Position numbers and translations under genes: made by a program
Part shown: positions 55,115-64,000 of the stretch, in pieces
Layout of the letters: every line of letters begins with the position of its first letter
Position numbering within the stretch: position 1 is the first letter of the stretch
DNA from: an uncultured Lachnospiraceae bacterium
GTDB lineage: Bacteria > Bacillota > Clostridia > Lachnospirales > Lachnospiraceae
Assembly (NCBI GenBank): GCA_900316855.1
Contig: ONEK01000011.1
Span: 1-64,000 of the forward strand
DNA: 64,000 nucleotides
Reading direction: 5' to 3'
Notes under the pieces: generated by a model
Databases searched by the model: none
The model's input: the letters and a program-made list of their open reading frames with translations, nothing else
Told to the model about the DNA's origin: nothing

Positions 55115-55147
55115 ATCATCAGGCTGCACTGGTGACAGCCTGATGAT
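55115..55147 (+). promoter_or_regulatory. 12-bp stem hairpin between gyrB and gyrA
   Basis: ATCATCAGGCTG (55115-55126) and CAGCCTGATGAT (55136-55147) form a perfect stem with a nine-base loop right after the gyrB stop. There is no T run, so it is more likely an RNA stability or processing element than a terminator. Confidence 0.6.
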
Positions 55148-55174
55148 GCAGGCATTTAAGGTAAGTTTAACAGT

Positions 55175-57709
55175 ATGGACGATACAGTATTTGACAGTAA
55201 AACACAGATTCAGGATGTGGATCTGAATAAGACAATGCGGAAATCATATATTGACTATGCGATGTCCGTCATTGTATCACGCGCCCTGCCCGATGTCCGG
55301 GACGGGCTGAAGCCGGTGCAGAGAAGAATTCTCTGGGCAATGAGCGAGCTGGGAAATACTCCTGACAAGCCGCACCGCAAATGTGCCCGTATCGTAGGCG
55401 ATACGATGGGTAAATATCATCCGCATGGTGACAGCTCCATTTATGGTGCACTGGTTTATATGGCGCAGCCGTGGTCCATGCGCTATGTTCTTGTAGACGG
55501 ACATGGCAATTTCGGCAGTGTGGATGGTGACGGTGCAGCCGCCATGCGATATACCGAGGCACGGCTTACACGCCTGTCGCTGGAGATGATGTCGGACATC
55601 AACAAAGACACGGTAGATTTTGTGCCGAACTTTGATGAAACCGAAAAAGAGCCCGCGGTGCTTCCCGCGAGGTTCCCCAATCTCCTGGTCAATGGAACGA
55701 CGGGTATTGCTGTAGGCATGGCAACCAATATTCCCCCGCACAATCTCCGCGAGGTGATAGCGGCATGTACCCGGATGATTGACAACCGCGTAAACGGGAA
55801 CCGGGAAACAACGCTGGACGAGATCATGCAGGATATCAAGGCACCTGATTTCCCGACCGGCGGTATCATCATGGGGATGAACGGCGTCAGGGAGGCTTAT
55901 TCTACCGGAAAGGGGAAGATCATTACCCGTGCGGTTACTGAAATCGAACCCATGGCGAACGGAAAGAGCCGGATCGTTGTCACGGAGCTTCCTTATCTCG
56001 TAAACAAGGCAAACCTGATCCGGACCATTGCGGACCTGGTAAAGAATAAAAAGATTGAAGGCATCACAGATCTTCGGGATGAGTCAGACCGTGAGGGCAT
56101 GCGTGTTGTAATTGAGCTCCGCCACGATGTGAATGCCAATGTCATCCTGAATCAGCTGTTCAAGCATACGCAGATGCAGGATACGTTCGGTGTCATTATG
56201 CTGTCCCTTGTGAACGGGGAGCCCCGGGTCCTGAATCTTCTGGACATGCTGAAATATTACATGCAGCATCAGGAAGAGGTTGTCACCCGGAGGACGCAAT
56301 ATGATCTGAACAAGGCACAGGAACGGGATCATATCCTGCAGGGCCTGCTCATTGCCATTGACAATATCGATGAGGTCGTTCATATCATTCGTTCCGCGGC
56401 CAATGTACAGGCAGCCAAAAACAGCCTGATCGGACGTTTCGGCCTGGATGACGTGCAGGCACAGGCGATCGTTGACATGCGTCTGAGAGCCCTGACCGGT
56501 CTGGAACATGACAAAATCGAGGCGGAACATCAGGAACTGCTGAAAACCATTGATCACCTGAAGGCAATCCTGGCGGATAAGAACCTCCTTTTGGGTGTAA
56601 TTCGCGATGAAATGAATGTGATTGCGGAGAAATACGGTGATGACAGGAAGACTAAGATCGATTATCATGCCGACCTGTCGGAGTTTGAGGTGGAGGACCT
56701 GATCCCGAACGAAAATGTGGTACTGACAAGGACCTCCCTTGGTTATATCAAGAGAACAAAGGCAGACGAATTCAGCGCACAGAACCGGGGCGGCCGGGGA
56801 ATCCGCGGAATGCAGACCATCGACAATGATTACATCGAGGATCTGCTGATGACTCGCTCGAAGGATATGATCCTGTTCTTCACCAACAAGGGACGGGTTT
56901 ATAAGCTGAAGGCATATAAGATTCCCGAGGCGGGAAGGACCTCCCGCGGGACCGCAATTGTGAACCTGCTGTCTCTGGATCCGGATGAAAGAATCAGTGC
57001 CCTCATCCCGTTCAAGGATTATGACAGGTCCAAGAATCTTTTTATGGTTACCAGAAAGGGAATTGCCAAGAAAACCTCCAACTCCGAGTTTGCCAATATC
57101 CGCAGGACCGGTATCAATGCCATTACGATCCGCGAGGATGACGAACTGATCGAGGTCAAGCAGACCGATGCAAACGACGACATCATTCTGGTAACCCGGA
57201 ATGGTGTTGCCATCCGGTTCAACGAGAAGCAGGTACGCAACACAGGCCGCTCCTCCATGGGTGTCATGGGAATCCGGCTTGATGACAAAGATGAGGTGAT
57301 CGGCATGCAGCTGTCGAGTCAGGGCAGTTCCGTACTGGTTGTCTCGGAAAACGGAATGGGCAAGCGCTCGGACTTCGGTGAATTCAAGCAGCAGAACCGC
57401 GGCGGCAAGGGTGTCAAATGCTATAAGCTCACGCCGAAAACCGGCAAGGTTGTCGGCGTCAAGGCAGTGGACGATCACCATGAAATCATGATGATTACCT
57501 CTGCGGGAATAATCATCCAGATCAGGATGAGGGATGTTCCTGTCCACGGCAGGGTGACCTCGGGCGTCAAGCTGATCAATCTCGAGAAGAACGTCCATGT
57601 GGTCAAGATTGCCAAAGTCCGGGACGAGGTGGAGGATGACGTTTCACCTGAAGGGTATGTGAGCCCGGAGGATGACAGTGAGGAGCAGATGGATGCAGAC
57701 CAGAAATAA
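55175..57709 (+). CDS. gyrA: DNA gyrase subunit A
   Basis: An 844-residue DNA-cleaving subunit. The winged helix has [20 protein letters not shown]; the catalytic tyrosine is in [11 protein letters not shown]. The C-terminal beta-pinwheel begins near 500 and holds the GyrA box [10 protein letters not shown] (with a second similar QNRGGKG). In the quinolone-determining region the position equal to E. coli Ser83 is Ser, and that equal to Asp87 is Gly. A polar acidic tail ends the protein. It overlaps the next gene by 17 bases. Confidence 0.96.
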   Translation: MDDTVFDSKTQIQDVDLNKTMRKSYIDYAMSVIVSRALPDVRDGLKPVQRRILWAMSELGNTPDKPHRKCARIVGDTMGKYHPHGDSSIYGALVYMAQPWSMRYVLVDGHGNFGSVDGDGAAAMRYTEARLTRLSLEMMSDINKDTVDFVPNFDETEKEPAVLPARFPNLLVNGTTGIAVGMATNIPPHNLREVIAACTRMIDNRVNGNRETTLDEIMQDIKAPDFPTGGIIMGMNGVREAYSTGKGKIITRAVTEIEPMANGKSRIVVTELPYLVNKANLIRTIADLVKNKKIEGITDLRDESDREGMRVVIELRHDVNANVILNQLFKHTQMQDTFGVIMLSLVNGEPRVLNLLDMLKYYMQHQEEVVTRRTQYDLNKAQERDHILQGLLIAIDNIDEVVHIIRSAANVQAAKNSLIGRFGLDDVQAQAIVDMRLRALTGLEHDKIEAEHQELLKTIDHLKAILADKNLLLGVIRDEMNVIAEKYGDDRKTKIDYHADLSEFEVEDLIPNENVVLTRTSLGYIKRTKADEFSAQNRGGRGIRGMQTIDNDYIEDLLMTRSKDMILFFTNKGRVYKLKAYKIPEAGRTSRGTAIVNLLSLDPDERISALIPFKDYDRSKNLFMVTRKGIAKKTSNSEFANIRRTGINAITIREDDELIEVKQTDANDDIILVTRNGVAIRFNEKQVRNTGRSSMGVMGIRLDDKDEVIGMQLSSQGSSVLVVSENGMGKRSDFGEFKQQNRGGKGVKCYKLTPKTGKVVGVKAVDDHHEIMMITSAGIIIQIRMRDVPVHGRVTSGVKLINLEKNVHVVKIAKVRDEVEDDVSPEGYVSPEDDSEEQMDADQK

Positions 57710-58853
57710 ATACAGCCGGGCGGCAGCGTTGGCTGCTGCTGCCCTTTCCATGACGGTCTGTGCCTGTGGTTCCGCGACGGGACCGATGGCATTGACGGAT
57801 TCCGGGGATAGTGCGGACCTTGTACAGACCTCCGGCTCAACAGAAGCCGTTACCGTCGATGAGGAAACCGGAGCAGCCGTTTCCACAGAGCAGTCTGTGG
57901 ACGAAGCCGGTATTACAGATTCCGGAAATACAGAACAGGATTCTGCATCGTCCGGAAGACACCGCCGGATTCTGCCGCAGGAGACACAGGAAGAGGCGGA
58001 GGAGGATGCTGCGGGTTTGGCGGATTCCTCCGAACAGGAAATCACCTATCCGTCTTCCCCGGAGGAGGTAGTCCCTGCAGGAAATGTCACCGGAAGCTCT
58101 GTGATGTTTATCGAGCAGAAGAAAACACAGGATTCCGTCCTTACGAAAAAGAAGGACAGCTCCTATCCGGACTCGGAGCAGGATGTTGATTCTGTTCTGT
58201 CCGGACTTATGGATTACTGGAAGGATTATGACCTGAAGGCGGTCGATTATCTGGTCCGTATGGACAAATACAGATATCTCTCCGGGATGCTGGATGGAAC
58301 GGATGACTATTTCTATTACGGGGAAGAGAATACCAGCGGGGAACCCGATGGGACAGGTGTTGCTGTTTATGCTGGAAATCAGTACTATTACGGAAATTTT
58401 GTGAATGGCGTCCGGGAAGGTACAGGTTTCTGGTATCAGATTTTTATGAAGGACGGGAAGTACAGCAGGGCAAATCGCGGAATTTACGGTCACAGCTATA
58501 ACGGAGAGTGGAAGAATGATCTTCCGGACGGAAAAGGGCAGGAGCATCTGGATATAGACAGTACTTATCTGGATGGCAGGATCGTCACGAACGTGATCGG
58601 GAATTTTGCACACGGTTACTACCATGGGGATGAGGTGGTAGTAACCGTCGATGAAAACGAGGGACAGATCAACTGGCGTGGGGAAGCAGTCTATGGAACC
58701 TGGAAGCCATACAATGTAGAGGATACCTCCAGCGCCTCCGGGGATCAGATTGCAGTCCTGCAGAATACAGATAACGACGGAAACTATTTCTGGATGGAAC
58801 GGAAGGAAAATCACGGCCAGGGTATAACCGGCCTGCTGCCTTCCGGAAACTGA
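57693..58853 (+). CDS. Secreted MORN-repeat lipoprotein
   Basis: A 386-residue exported protein. A hydrophobic signal ends in TVCACGS (probable lipid-modified Cys). About 100 residues of low-complexity acidic Ser/Thr linker follow. The C-terminal half has MORN-type repeats: [32 protein letters not shown] and [18 protein letters not shown] sheets are known for binding lipids or partners; no enzyme motif is seen. The start at 57693 follows GAGGAG and lies inside the gyrA 3' end, so it may be read from the gyrase transcript. Function unknown. Confidence 0.75.
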   Translation: MQTRNKYSRAAALAAAALSMTVCACGSATGPMALTDSGDSADLVQTSGSTEAVTVDEETGAAVSTEQSVDEAGITDSGNTEQDSASSGRHRRILPQETQEEAEEDAAGLADSSEQEITYPSSPEEVVPAGNVTGSSVMFIEQKKTQDSVLTKKKDSSYPDSEQDVDSVLSGLMDYWKDYDLKAVDYLVRMDKYRYLSGMLDGTDDYFYYGEENTSGEPDGTGVAVYAGNQYYYGNFVNGVREGTGFWYQIFMKDGKYSRANRGIYGHSYNGEWKNDLPDGKGQEHLDIDSTYLDGRIVTNVIGNFAHGYYHGDEVVVTVDENEGQINWRGEAVYGTWKPYNVEDTSSASGDQIAVLQNTDNDGNYFWMERKENHGQGITGLLPSGN

Positions 58854-58859
58854 AAATGT

Positions 58860-60515
58860 TCAGCGGTAATGATCCTGGTCCAGAGTATCGGAACGTTCCC
58901 AGCGGCGATGATCATAATAATTGCTCTGCTCCTGGGATTCCTTTTTCCTCCGGTTGCGGCGCCTGCGGTCCCGCGACAGGGAGGAGAAATTATATGAACG
59001 GATCAGGCTGACCAGTTCAATAATGACAATGGCCAGTACCGCTGCCGATAGGATGCTCACAAGGAATGACATGACATTGATGTAGACGGTTCCGTTCAGG
59101 CCCCGCTCAACATAGCGGGAGGGAAGCTTCTCCCAGAAGCTTTCCTCCTGCTTTTTCTTTTGCAGGTCTCCCAGCAGCGAAACAGTGCGGTAGGAAGTGG
59201 CGCTGCTCTCCTGCACATCCCGGACCAGGCCTGCGGGGACGAGTGCTGCCCTGCCCACGATGTTTATTTCGCCCGGATTTCCCAGGGACCAGGTTACCAT
59301 GTTATCCTTTCCCAGTGTTGTCGTAAGCTGGTCAAACGAGATACCGGAGGGAAGATCTGCGTATTCAGTTCCGGCAATGGCAAGGGCGGGGGCGGAGCTG
59401 CCGAGGATGTCCGTCCCGCTTTTCATAAAACCTGGTTCGGCAATACGAAACCGGGTATCCTGCTCTGCAATATTCTGCAGGGAGAAATCAGCAAATCCAT
59501 AATCGAACAGAGTACAGGTATCCTCAAACTGTGCAGGGTCATCCTCATCCATGACAACGCACACCAGCTTCATCCCGTCCCGCTCACAGCCGGTCACCAG
59601 CGTGCGGTGAGATTCATTGGTGTATCCGGTCTTGCCGCCGATGATTCCGGGGTAGCTGATTTCACCCGAGACCAGCTTATGCAGGTTCGTGACGGTAAAC
59701 CCATCCGGGTTGGCATGATTGGGGGAAAAGGTACAGGAGGCAGTATTGTCCAGCTTTTCCAGTGTCTCGTTGGCAAAACAGGCCTGTCCGATCAGGGCAA
59801 GGTCATGCGCACTGGAATAGTGGTCCGTAAGGAATAAGCCGTTGGCATTGGCAAAATGAGAATCCGTACAGCCAAGTTCCTGTGCCCTCTCATTCATCCG
59901 GTCGGTGAAAGCCTCGATGGTTCCAGACACTTTTTCCGCGAGGGCGTTTGCGCATTCATTTGCCGATGCGACGAGAAGGCCGAGCAGGCATTCCCGTACC
60001 GACAGGGTTTCACCTGCTTCCATTCCGATGGTGGAACCGTCGGAAGGAACAGAATCCACAGCACGCTCCGAAAATGTGACAGTGTCATCCAGATCCAGGT
60101 TTTCCACGGCAATCAGGGCAGTGAGAAGCTTGGTTGTGCTCGCGGGATACATCCGGTCATGGATGTTCTTGGCATACAGGATGTTTCCGGTAGTGCCATC
60201 CATGAGGATCGCGGATCCGGCGGTAATGGCTGGTCCCTGCGGCCAGTCCTCCACGGTATTGGTCTGGATTTCCTGCGCGAGATGGGCGGCAGCTTCTGCA
60301 GGATTGATAACATGGCCGTCCTCACTCCATTCATCCCCGATGGAAGGATCATAGCCTGATGTCTCCTCCTCATACAGCCTGCTTTCGGTCTGCGCGTAAA
60401 CCACCGGAGCCGGGGCCGCACCGGCGAGAATTACCGCAACACAAAAAGCGCCGCAAAGCCGTGCGGCGCTTTTCCGGTTCCTCAGTTGAAATAACTTATT
60501 TCGCAAGATTTTCAA
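58860..60515 (-). CDS. D-alanyl-D-alanine carboxypeptidase (S11, DacF-like) with C-terminal membrane anchor
   Basis: A 551-residue low-molecular-weight penicillin-binding protein that trims the terminal D-Ala from peptidoglycan stems. A signal peptide spans about 15-40. The active-site set is ASTTK (nucleophile Ser), SAN and GKTG. After the catalytic and beta domains come a single membrane helix (about 475-500) and a long, very basic/polar tail with RRRRNRRKK and QEQSNYYDH. The start is probably a TTG at 60515, which overlaps the thioredoxin stop by 20 bases. Longer than DacF of Bacillus (about 390), due to the linker and tail. Confidence 0.9.
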   Translation of the reverse strand: MKILRNKLFQLRNRKSAARLCGAFCVAVILAGAAPAPVVYAQTESRLYEEETSGYDPSIGDEWSEDGHVINPAEAAAHLAQEIQTNTVEDWPQGPAITAGSAILMDGTTGNILYAKNIHDRMYPASTTKLLTALIAVENLDLDDTVTFSERAVDSVPSDGSTIGMEAGETLSVRECLLGLLVASANECANALAEKVSGTIEAFTDRMNERAQELGCTDSHFANANGLFLTDHYSSAHDLALIGQACFANETLEKLDNTASCTFSPNHANPDGFTVTNLHKLVSGEISYPGIIGGKTGYTNESHRTLVTGCERDGMKLVCVVMDEDDPAQFEDTCTLFDYGFADFSLQNIAEQDTRFRIAEPGFMKSGTDILGSSAPALAIAGTEYADLPSGISFDQLTTTLGKDNMVTWSLGNPGEINIVGRAALVPAGLVRDVQESSATSYRTVSLLGDLQKKKQEESFWEKLPSRYVERGLNGTVYINVMSFLVSILSAAVLAIVIIELVSLIRSYNFSSLSRDRRRRNRRKKESQEQSNYYDHRRWERSDTLDQDHYR

Positions 60516-60810
60516 TCTTTTCCTGCAGTGTATCCCTGGAGATTAAACCGACGGAAGTTTCTACAGGTTCACCGTTGCGGAAGAAAATCAGGGTCGGGAT
60601 GGACATGACATTGTACTTCTCGGCAATTTCACCGGCATCATCCACATTGAGCTTGCCGATCTTCACCTTTCCTTCGAAGAGCGGTTCCATTGCGGAAACG
60701 GCAGGACTCATCATCTTGCAGGGACCACACCAGTCCGCGTAGAAATCAACTACAACAGGAATATCACTTTTCAGTACTTCTGCATCAAAATTGTCACTGT
60801 TAAAAACCAT
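60496..60810 (-). CDS. trxA: Thioredoxin
   Basis: A 104-residue thioredoxin with the active site WCGPCKMM near residue 30 and the conserved cis-proline loop SIPTLIFF. It reduces protein disulphides in the cytoplasm. The start at 60810 follows AAAGGAG at eight-base spacing. It is transcribed with the carboxypeptidase gene from its own promoter at 60903-60931. Confidence 0.95.
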   Translation of the reverse strand: MVFNSDNFDAEVLKSDIPVVVDFYADWCGPCKMMSPAVSAMEPLFEGKVKIGKLNVDDAGEIAEKYNVMSIPTLIFFRNGEPVETSVGLISRDTLQEKIENLAK

Positions 60811-60902
60811 TTTGCTGTCTCCTTTCGTCTCGGGATGGTCCGGCAGCCAGGACAATATCAAAAATCCGGTCCGACTCCCGGAGCATGCTTCCGGCTGTGA
60901 GG

Positions 60903-60931
60903 ATTATATCATATAAAAATATTGCGCGCAA
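60903..60931 (-). promoter_or_regulatory. trxA promoter
   Basis: On the minus strand TTGCGC (60926-60931) and TATAAT (60903-60908) with 17-base spacing; the leader is about 90 bases. Confidence 0.7.
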
Positions 60932-60932
60932 T

Positions 60933-61607
60933 CTATTTTACGCCTCTGACCTGCTTCAGCTTATCTGCGTCTTTGACCAGAATATATTTATTAATGAGAT
61001 TGCCTTTTGCGGAGAATTTTTCCTCATATTCCGTCATGATATTGCCGGCGTTCATTTCGGGATCATGGTGAAGGTCATAGGTAAGAGCCAGGATCCGGAA
61101 CACGGAGGCGGGAACCTCATCTACGGCGAAATCAAACAGGTCCCGGTTGTCCGTCTTGAATTCGATTGTCCCGTCGTCCTTCAGGATCTGATGATAACGG
61201 TACAGGAACTGACGGGAGGGAAGCCGCCTTTTCGCGTTGCGTTTCTTCGGCCAGGGATCTGAAAAATTCAGATAGATCCCGGAAATCTCGTCCTGCGCAA
61301 AATATTCTGTAATCAGCTCGGCTTCACCGCGGATAAAACGGAGGTTAGGAAGCTCCTGTTCATCCTGCCTTTCGACGCCGCGCAGCAGCACACTTGAAAA
61401 TTTCTCGATCCCGATGTAATTGATCTCAGGATGGAGTGCAGAAAGCTCCAGGATGAAGCGGCCCTTTCCGGTGCCGATTTCGAGGAAAATCGGGCGGTCA
61501 TTCCCGAATTCTTCTGCCCAGTGCCCCTTCAGCCCTTCCGGGTTCTGGATGCACCATTTACTCGATTCAATCACTTCCCGCGCGCGCGGAATATTACGCA
61601 GCCTCAA
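60933..61607 (-). CDS. trmB: tRNA (guanine-N7)-methyltransferase
   Basis: A 224-residue SAM-dependent enzyme that makes m7G46 in tRNA. The SAM motif is IFLEIGTGKGRFILEL; the family motif ISGIYLNFSDPWPKKRNAKRRL is present in parts, then FKTDNRDLFDF. The start is a TTG at 61607 after GGAAAGGA. It is divergent from the lipoprotein gene at 61755. Confidence 0.95.
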   Translation of the reverse strand: MRLRNIPRAREVIESSKWCIQNPEGLKGHWAEEFGNDRPIFLEIGTGKGRFILELSALHPEINYIGIEKFSSVLLRGVERQDEQELPNLRFIRGEAELITEYFAQDEISGIYLNFSDPWPKKRNAKRRLPSRQFLYRYHQILKDDGTIEFKTDNRDLFDFAVDEVPASVFRILALTYDLHHDPEMNAGNIMTEYEEKFSAKGNLINKYILVKDADKLKQVRGVK

Positions 61608-61741
61608 AAAATATCCTTTCCAGCCGGGTTTGCCGCAGCAGTCTCCGGCAGGATGCCGGACGAACCTATTGTACCACCGGTGCCGAACAGGATAAAAGTC
61701 CCAGAAAATACGATTTTATGCTCCCGCACCCAGTGTCATGG

Positions 61742-61747
61742 TATAAT
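61742..61747 (+). promoter_or_regulatory. Extended -10 promoter just before the lipoprotein start
   Basis: TGG-TATAAT forms an extended -10 with the TATAAT at 61742-61747. Only seven bases separate it from the ATG at 61755, so transcription should begin at or very near the start codon. The -35 region is poor, as expected for extended -10 promoters. Confidence 0.55.
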
Positions 61748-61754
61748 GCTCTCC

Positions 61755-62456
61755 ATGAATCACAGGCGTCTGTACAATCTGTACCCGGTTATTGCGGTGA
61801 TGCTTTTCGTCCTGCCGGCAGCAGGGTGCAGCCGCGCAGGAACAACCGGAGTTATCCCGCGGCTGGAGTTCGTCCCCGTCCTGGATGACGACGGGGACGA
61901 GCTTCCCGGAGGCGCAGTGCTTCCGGAATTTGTGAACGAGGGCGGAGAACCGGATGAAGCCATGGTGAAACTGAACGGCGAAATTGACAGTATCCGTGAG
62001 GACTACGCGGAAGCTGTACTGGATCCCGCAAAGGACGCGCAGCTGCATGTGGAATCGCAGCGCAGCGACAGTTCACTGGGTACTACCATTTATCTGAAGA
62101 CGACACAGCAGACCCTTTCCGGAAAGGAGAAGGTGGTCAGGGACCTGGCATCATTTGGCTATGACTGTGAAACACGGGAGGCTGTCCTTGCACCGGATGC
62201 CCTTGAACGGACCGGGATGAACGGCGTAGAACTTTCCACGAAGATGGAGGACGCCGTACGGAGCGGCAGAATCCGCGGCAACCTGTTGTCTACGGAAATG
62301 GAAGGCTTTCTCCTGAACGGGAAAAATGTGGAGCTGCTTTATATGAAGCTTCTTCTGGTGCAGGATAACCGGGAGCCGGAGGATGCCTTTTTCAGCTATA
62401 ACCCGGAGACGGGTGAAATCACGGATATCCCGTTTGATGAGATGCTGGCGCAATAA
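61755..62456 (+). CDS. Lipoprotein of unknown function
   Basis: A 233-residue exported protein. A signal with lipobox LPAAGCS (Cys25) is followed by a mixed alpha/beta domain with acidic loops. There are motif-like segments VRDLASFGYDCETREAVLAPDAL and LLSTEMEGFLLNGKNVELLYMKLL, none recognised. The start at 61755 lacks a ribosome-binding site and may be leaderless; an in-frame ATG at 61746 falls on the promoter itself. The next gene encodes a second membrane protein, then ftsH, so they may form an envelope-related transcript. Confidence 0.68.
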   Translation: MNHRRLYNLYPVIAVMLFVLPAAGCSRAGTTGVIPRLEFVPVLDDDGDELPGGAVLPEFVNEGGEPDEAMVKLNGEIDSIREDYAEAVLDPAKDAQLHVESQRSDSSLGTTIYLKTTQQTLSGKEKVVRDLASFGYDCETREAVLAPDALERTGMNGVELSTKMEDAVRSGRIRGNLLSTEMEGFLLNGKNVELLYMKLLLVQDNREPEDAFFSYNPETGEITDIPFDEMLAQ

Positions 62457-62514
62457 TCCCGGAGAACAGAAAATTCCGCCAATGAGAAAAGAACAGAAAG
62501 GGTCAGCAAAACAC

Positions 62515-62958
62515 ATGACAAAATGCAAGCGGCAGATTCCGCTTCTGCTGGCGGGGGCGGCAGCCGCTGCTGCGCTTGTTCTCCTGCTCCGTCCATGGTA
62601 TCACCGGTTTATTGTCAGTGATTATGAGAAAACCTGCATCCGTGCCAGGTTTGTCATCGAAGATGATTATGACGTCTCCGTACAGGCTGAACTCGATCAG
62701 GGCCACAGGGGCAGCACCCTGGACCTGGACCGCATGATCGCGGAATCGGTCCGAAGGAAATTCGATAAGGAGATTCAGAAACAGACTGAGTCGGACGGGA
62801 CGGTATTCTACACCGTAGAAGGGCTCTGCCGTTCCGGCGGAAGCTACCGTATTTTTGTGGACCCTGATACGCACCGGCTCATTATTGAATGCTCCCTGCA
62901 CGGTCCTTACCAGTTCCGGACGGGCTATTTTGACGGCTGCGAGGCAGGTGAATGGTAA
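62515..62958 (+). CDS. Membrane-anchored protein of unknown function
   Basis: A 147-residue protein with an N-terminal membrane helix (about residues 8-25, IPLLLAGAAAAAALVLLL) and an extracytoplasmic domain of about 120 residues with predicted strands and helices (DYDVSVQAELDQGH, CRSGGSYRIFVDPDTHRLIIEC). AAAGGG lies 12 bases before the chosen start; an ATG at 62482 is an alternative. It lies 58 bases after the lipoprotein gene. No family is recognised. Confidence 0.6.
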   Translation: MTKCKRQIPLLLAGAAAAAALVLLLRPWYHRFIVSDYEKTCIRARFVIEDDYDVSVQAELDQGHRGSTLDLDRMIAESVRRKFDKEIQKQTESDGTVFYTVEGLCRSGGSYRIFVDPDTHRLIIECSLHGPYQFRTGYFDGCEAGEW

Positions 62959-63132
62959 ATTTCGGCAGAATTCAGATTCTTTTAAGCTGCTTTTCACCGT
63001 TTGTTCACGTATTGCGTGGTAAACTGATATTCAGCCGTGAAAAGGATAAGACCGGATTTTATGCCTGCCGGTTTGATTCACAGGTGCCGGCTGCAGCAGT
63101 TGTGCTGTGCCTGACAGGAAAGGGTATTGCGT

Positions 63133-64000
63133 ATGGAAGAAGTCAACAACAACAGAAAACCACTCATCACATTCTGGGTTATTGCCCTGATTGTTCTGTT
63201 TGTATTGAATTTTGTGGCTGTTCCCTTCATGAACAACCGCAGAATTGAACAGGTGGATTACGGAACCTTCATGGAGATGACGGAAAATAAGCAGATCGGT
63301 TCCGTGCAGATCCAGGAGAACAAAATCCTGTTTACCAATAAGGACGAGTCCCAGATCTACGAGACCGGCCTGATGCCGGATGAAGGACTTACGGAAAGGC
63401 TCTATGAATCCGGGGCGCATTTCTCCAGCCAGATCGTGGAACAGGCATCACCGTTTGTGGAATTCCTGGTTTCCTGGGTCATCCCGATTGTGCTGTTCAT
63501 GGGTATCGGATACCTTATGCGCCGTCAGATGACAAAGGCGATGGGCAGTGATTCCATGATGTTCGGAGGAGGCGGTCTCGGAGGCTTCGGCAGATCCAAT
63601 GCCAAGGTTTATGTGAAATCCTCCGATGGAATCCGTTTTGATGACGTCGCAGGTGAAGAGGAAGCCAAGCAGAACCTTTCGGAGATTGTTACCTATCTGC
63701 ATGATCCGTCAAAATACAGGGAAATCGGCGCCAAAATGCCGAAGGGCGTCCTGCTGGTAGGCCCTCCCGGAACCGGTAAGACCATGCTGGCAAAAGCGGT
63801 TGCCGGCGAGGCGAATGTACCGTTCTTCTCCATGTCCGGATCGGAATTCGTGGAAATGTTCGTCGGCATGGGCGCCTCGAAGGTACGCGACCTGTTCCGG
63901 CAGGCCAAGGAGAAGGCCCCTTGTATTGTTTTTATTGATGAGATTGATGCAATCGGCCAGAAGCGTGCGGCAGGAAGCCAGTTCGGCGGAAACGACGAAC
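63133..64000 (+). CDS. ftsH: ATP-dependent zinc metalloprotease FtsH (5' part, cut by window end)
   Basis: The first 289 residues of FtsH, a membrane AAA protease that removes damaged or surplus membrane proteins. Two membrane helices (about 13-30 and 113-131) flank the external domain; a glycine-rich linker leads into the AAA domain with Walker A GPPGTGKT and Walker [12 protein letters not shown]. The start at 63133 follows GGAAAGGG. The frame is open to the last base, so the HExxH protease centre lies outside the window. Confidence 0.95.
   Translation, partial: MEEVNNNRKPLITFWVIALIVLFVLNFVAVPFMNNRRIEQVDYGTFMEMTENKQIGSVQIQENKILFTNKDESQIYETGLMPDEGLTERLYESGAHFSSQIVEQASPFVEFLVSWVIPIVLFMGIGYLMRRQMTKAMGSDSMMFGGGGLGGFGRSNAKVYVKSSDGIRFDDVAGEEEAKQNLSEIVTYLHDPSKYREIGAKMPKGVLLVGPPGTGKTMLAKAVAGEANVPFFSMSGSEFVEMFVGMGASKVRDLFRQAKEKAPCIVFIDEIDAIGQKRAAGSQFGGNDE

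Noticed and set aside
56084..57598. A 504-codon open frame antisense to gyrA
   Set aside because: It is a shadow of a highly conserved gyrA frame, has no supported start, and its product resembles no protein family. Other long antisense frames (2940-4274, 17521-19029, 10177-11418, 27798-29240) are rejected for the same reason.

Overview
The window looks like a chromosomal segment from a Lachnospiraceae-type Clostridium (Bacillota, Clostridia) spanning the replication origin. The evidence is the conserved order rpmH-rnpA-yidD-yidC-jag-mnmE-mnmG-rsmG-parA-parB on the minus strand, facing dnaA-dnaN-S4 protein-recF-gyrB-gyrA on the plus strand. Between them lies an AT-rich gap with DnaA boxes, and parS-like sites lie nearby. 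DUF4446- and DUF3881-type proteins beside serS fit the same group. Genes point away from the origin on both sides, and GC content looks somewhat above 50% by eye (not computed).

Positions 1-9 kb: a divergent accessory region. A minus-strand cluster reads, in transcription order, secreted CbiK-type chelatase, NEAT-like membrane-anchored protein, FecB-like lipoprotein, FecCD permease and FecE ATPase, followed by an ECF transporter S component. I interpret it as extracellular tetrapyrrole (haem or cobalamin) capture with metal removal or insertion outside the cell. It is followed by three uncharacterised genes, two of which are paralogues of one another.

Positions 9-21 kb: signalling and carbohydrate metabolism. 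It holds a SpoT/MESH1-like HD hydrolase, a GGDEF-EAL protein, a GalM-like epimerase, FucO-type lactaldehyde reductase, a GH13 glycosidase, and a block with an HPr-like protein that lacks the phosphorylatable histidine, a CmpB-type membrane protein, an HD protein and an unknown. A domain-permuted GH3 beta-glycosidase and a zinc-dependent phospholipase C-like protein follow.

Positions 21-32 kb: a hexuronate (pectin/glucuronan-type) catabolic locus. It has uxuB, uxuA, a complete TRAP transporter (dctP-dctQ-dctM), a second DctP-like lipoprotein with a YcxB-like protein, a YesM/YesN-type two-component system and a KdgF-like cupin. Together these would sense, import, linearise and convert uronates to 2-keto-3-deoxygluconate.

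Positions 32-48 kb: housekeeping genes leading to the origin (HIT protein, membrane protein, a winged-helix regulator, DUF815 AAA protein, tRNA-Arg(CCU), serS, parAB, tRNA/rRNA modification genes, membrane insertase, RNase P protein, L34).

Positions 48-64 kb: origin and replication operon, then a MORN-repeat lipoprotein overlapping gyrA, a D-Ala-D-Ala carboxypeptidase, thioredoxin, trmB, two secreted or membrane proteins of unknown function, and the 5' part of ftsH cut by the window end.
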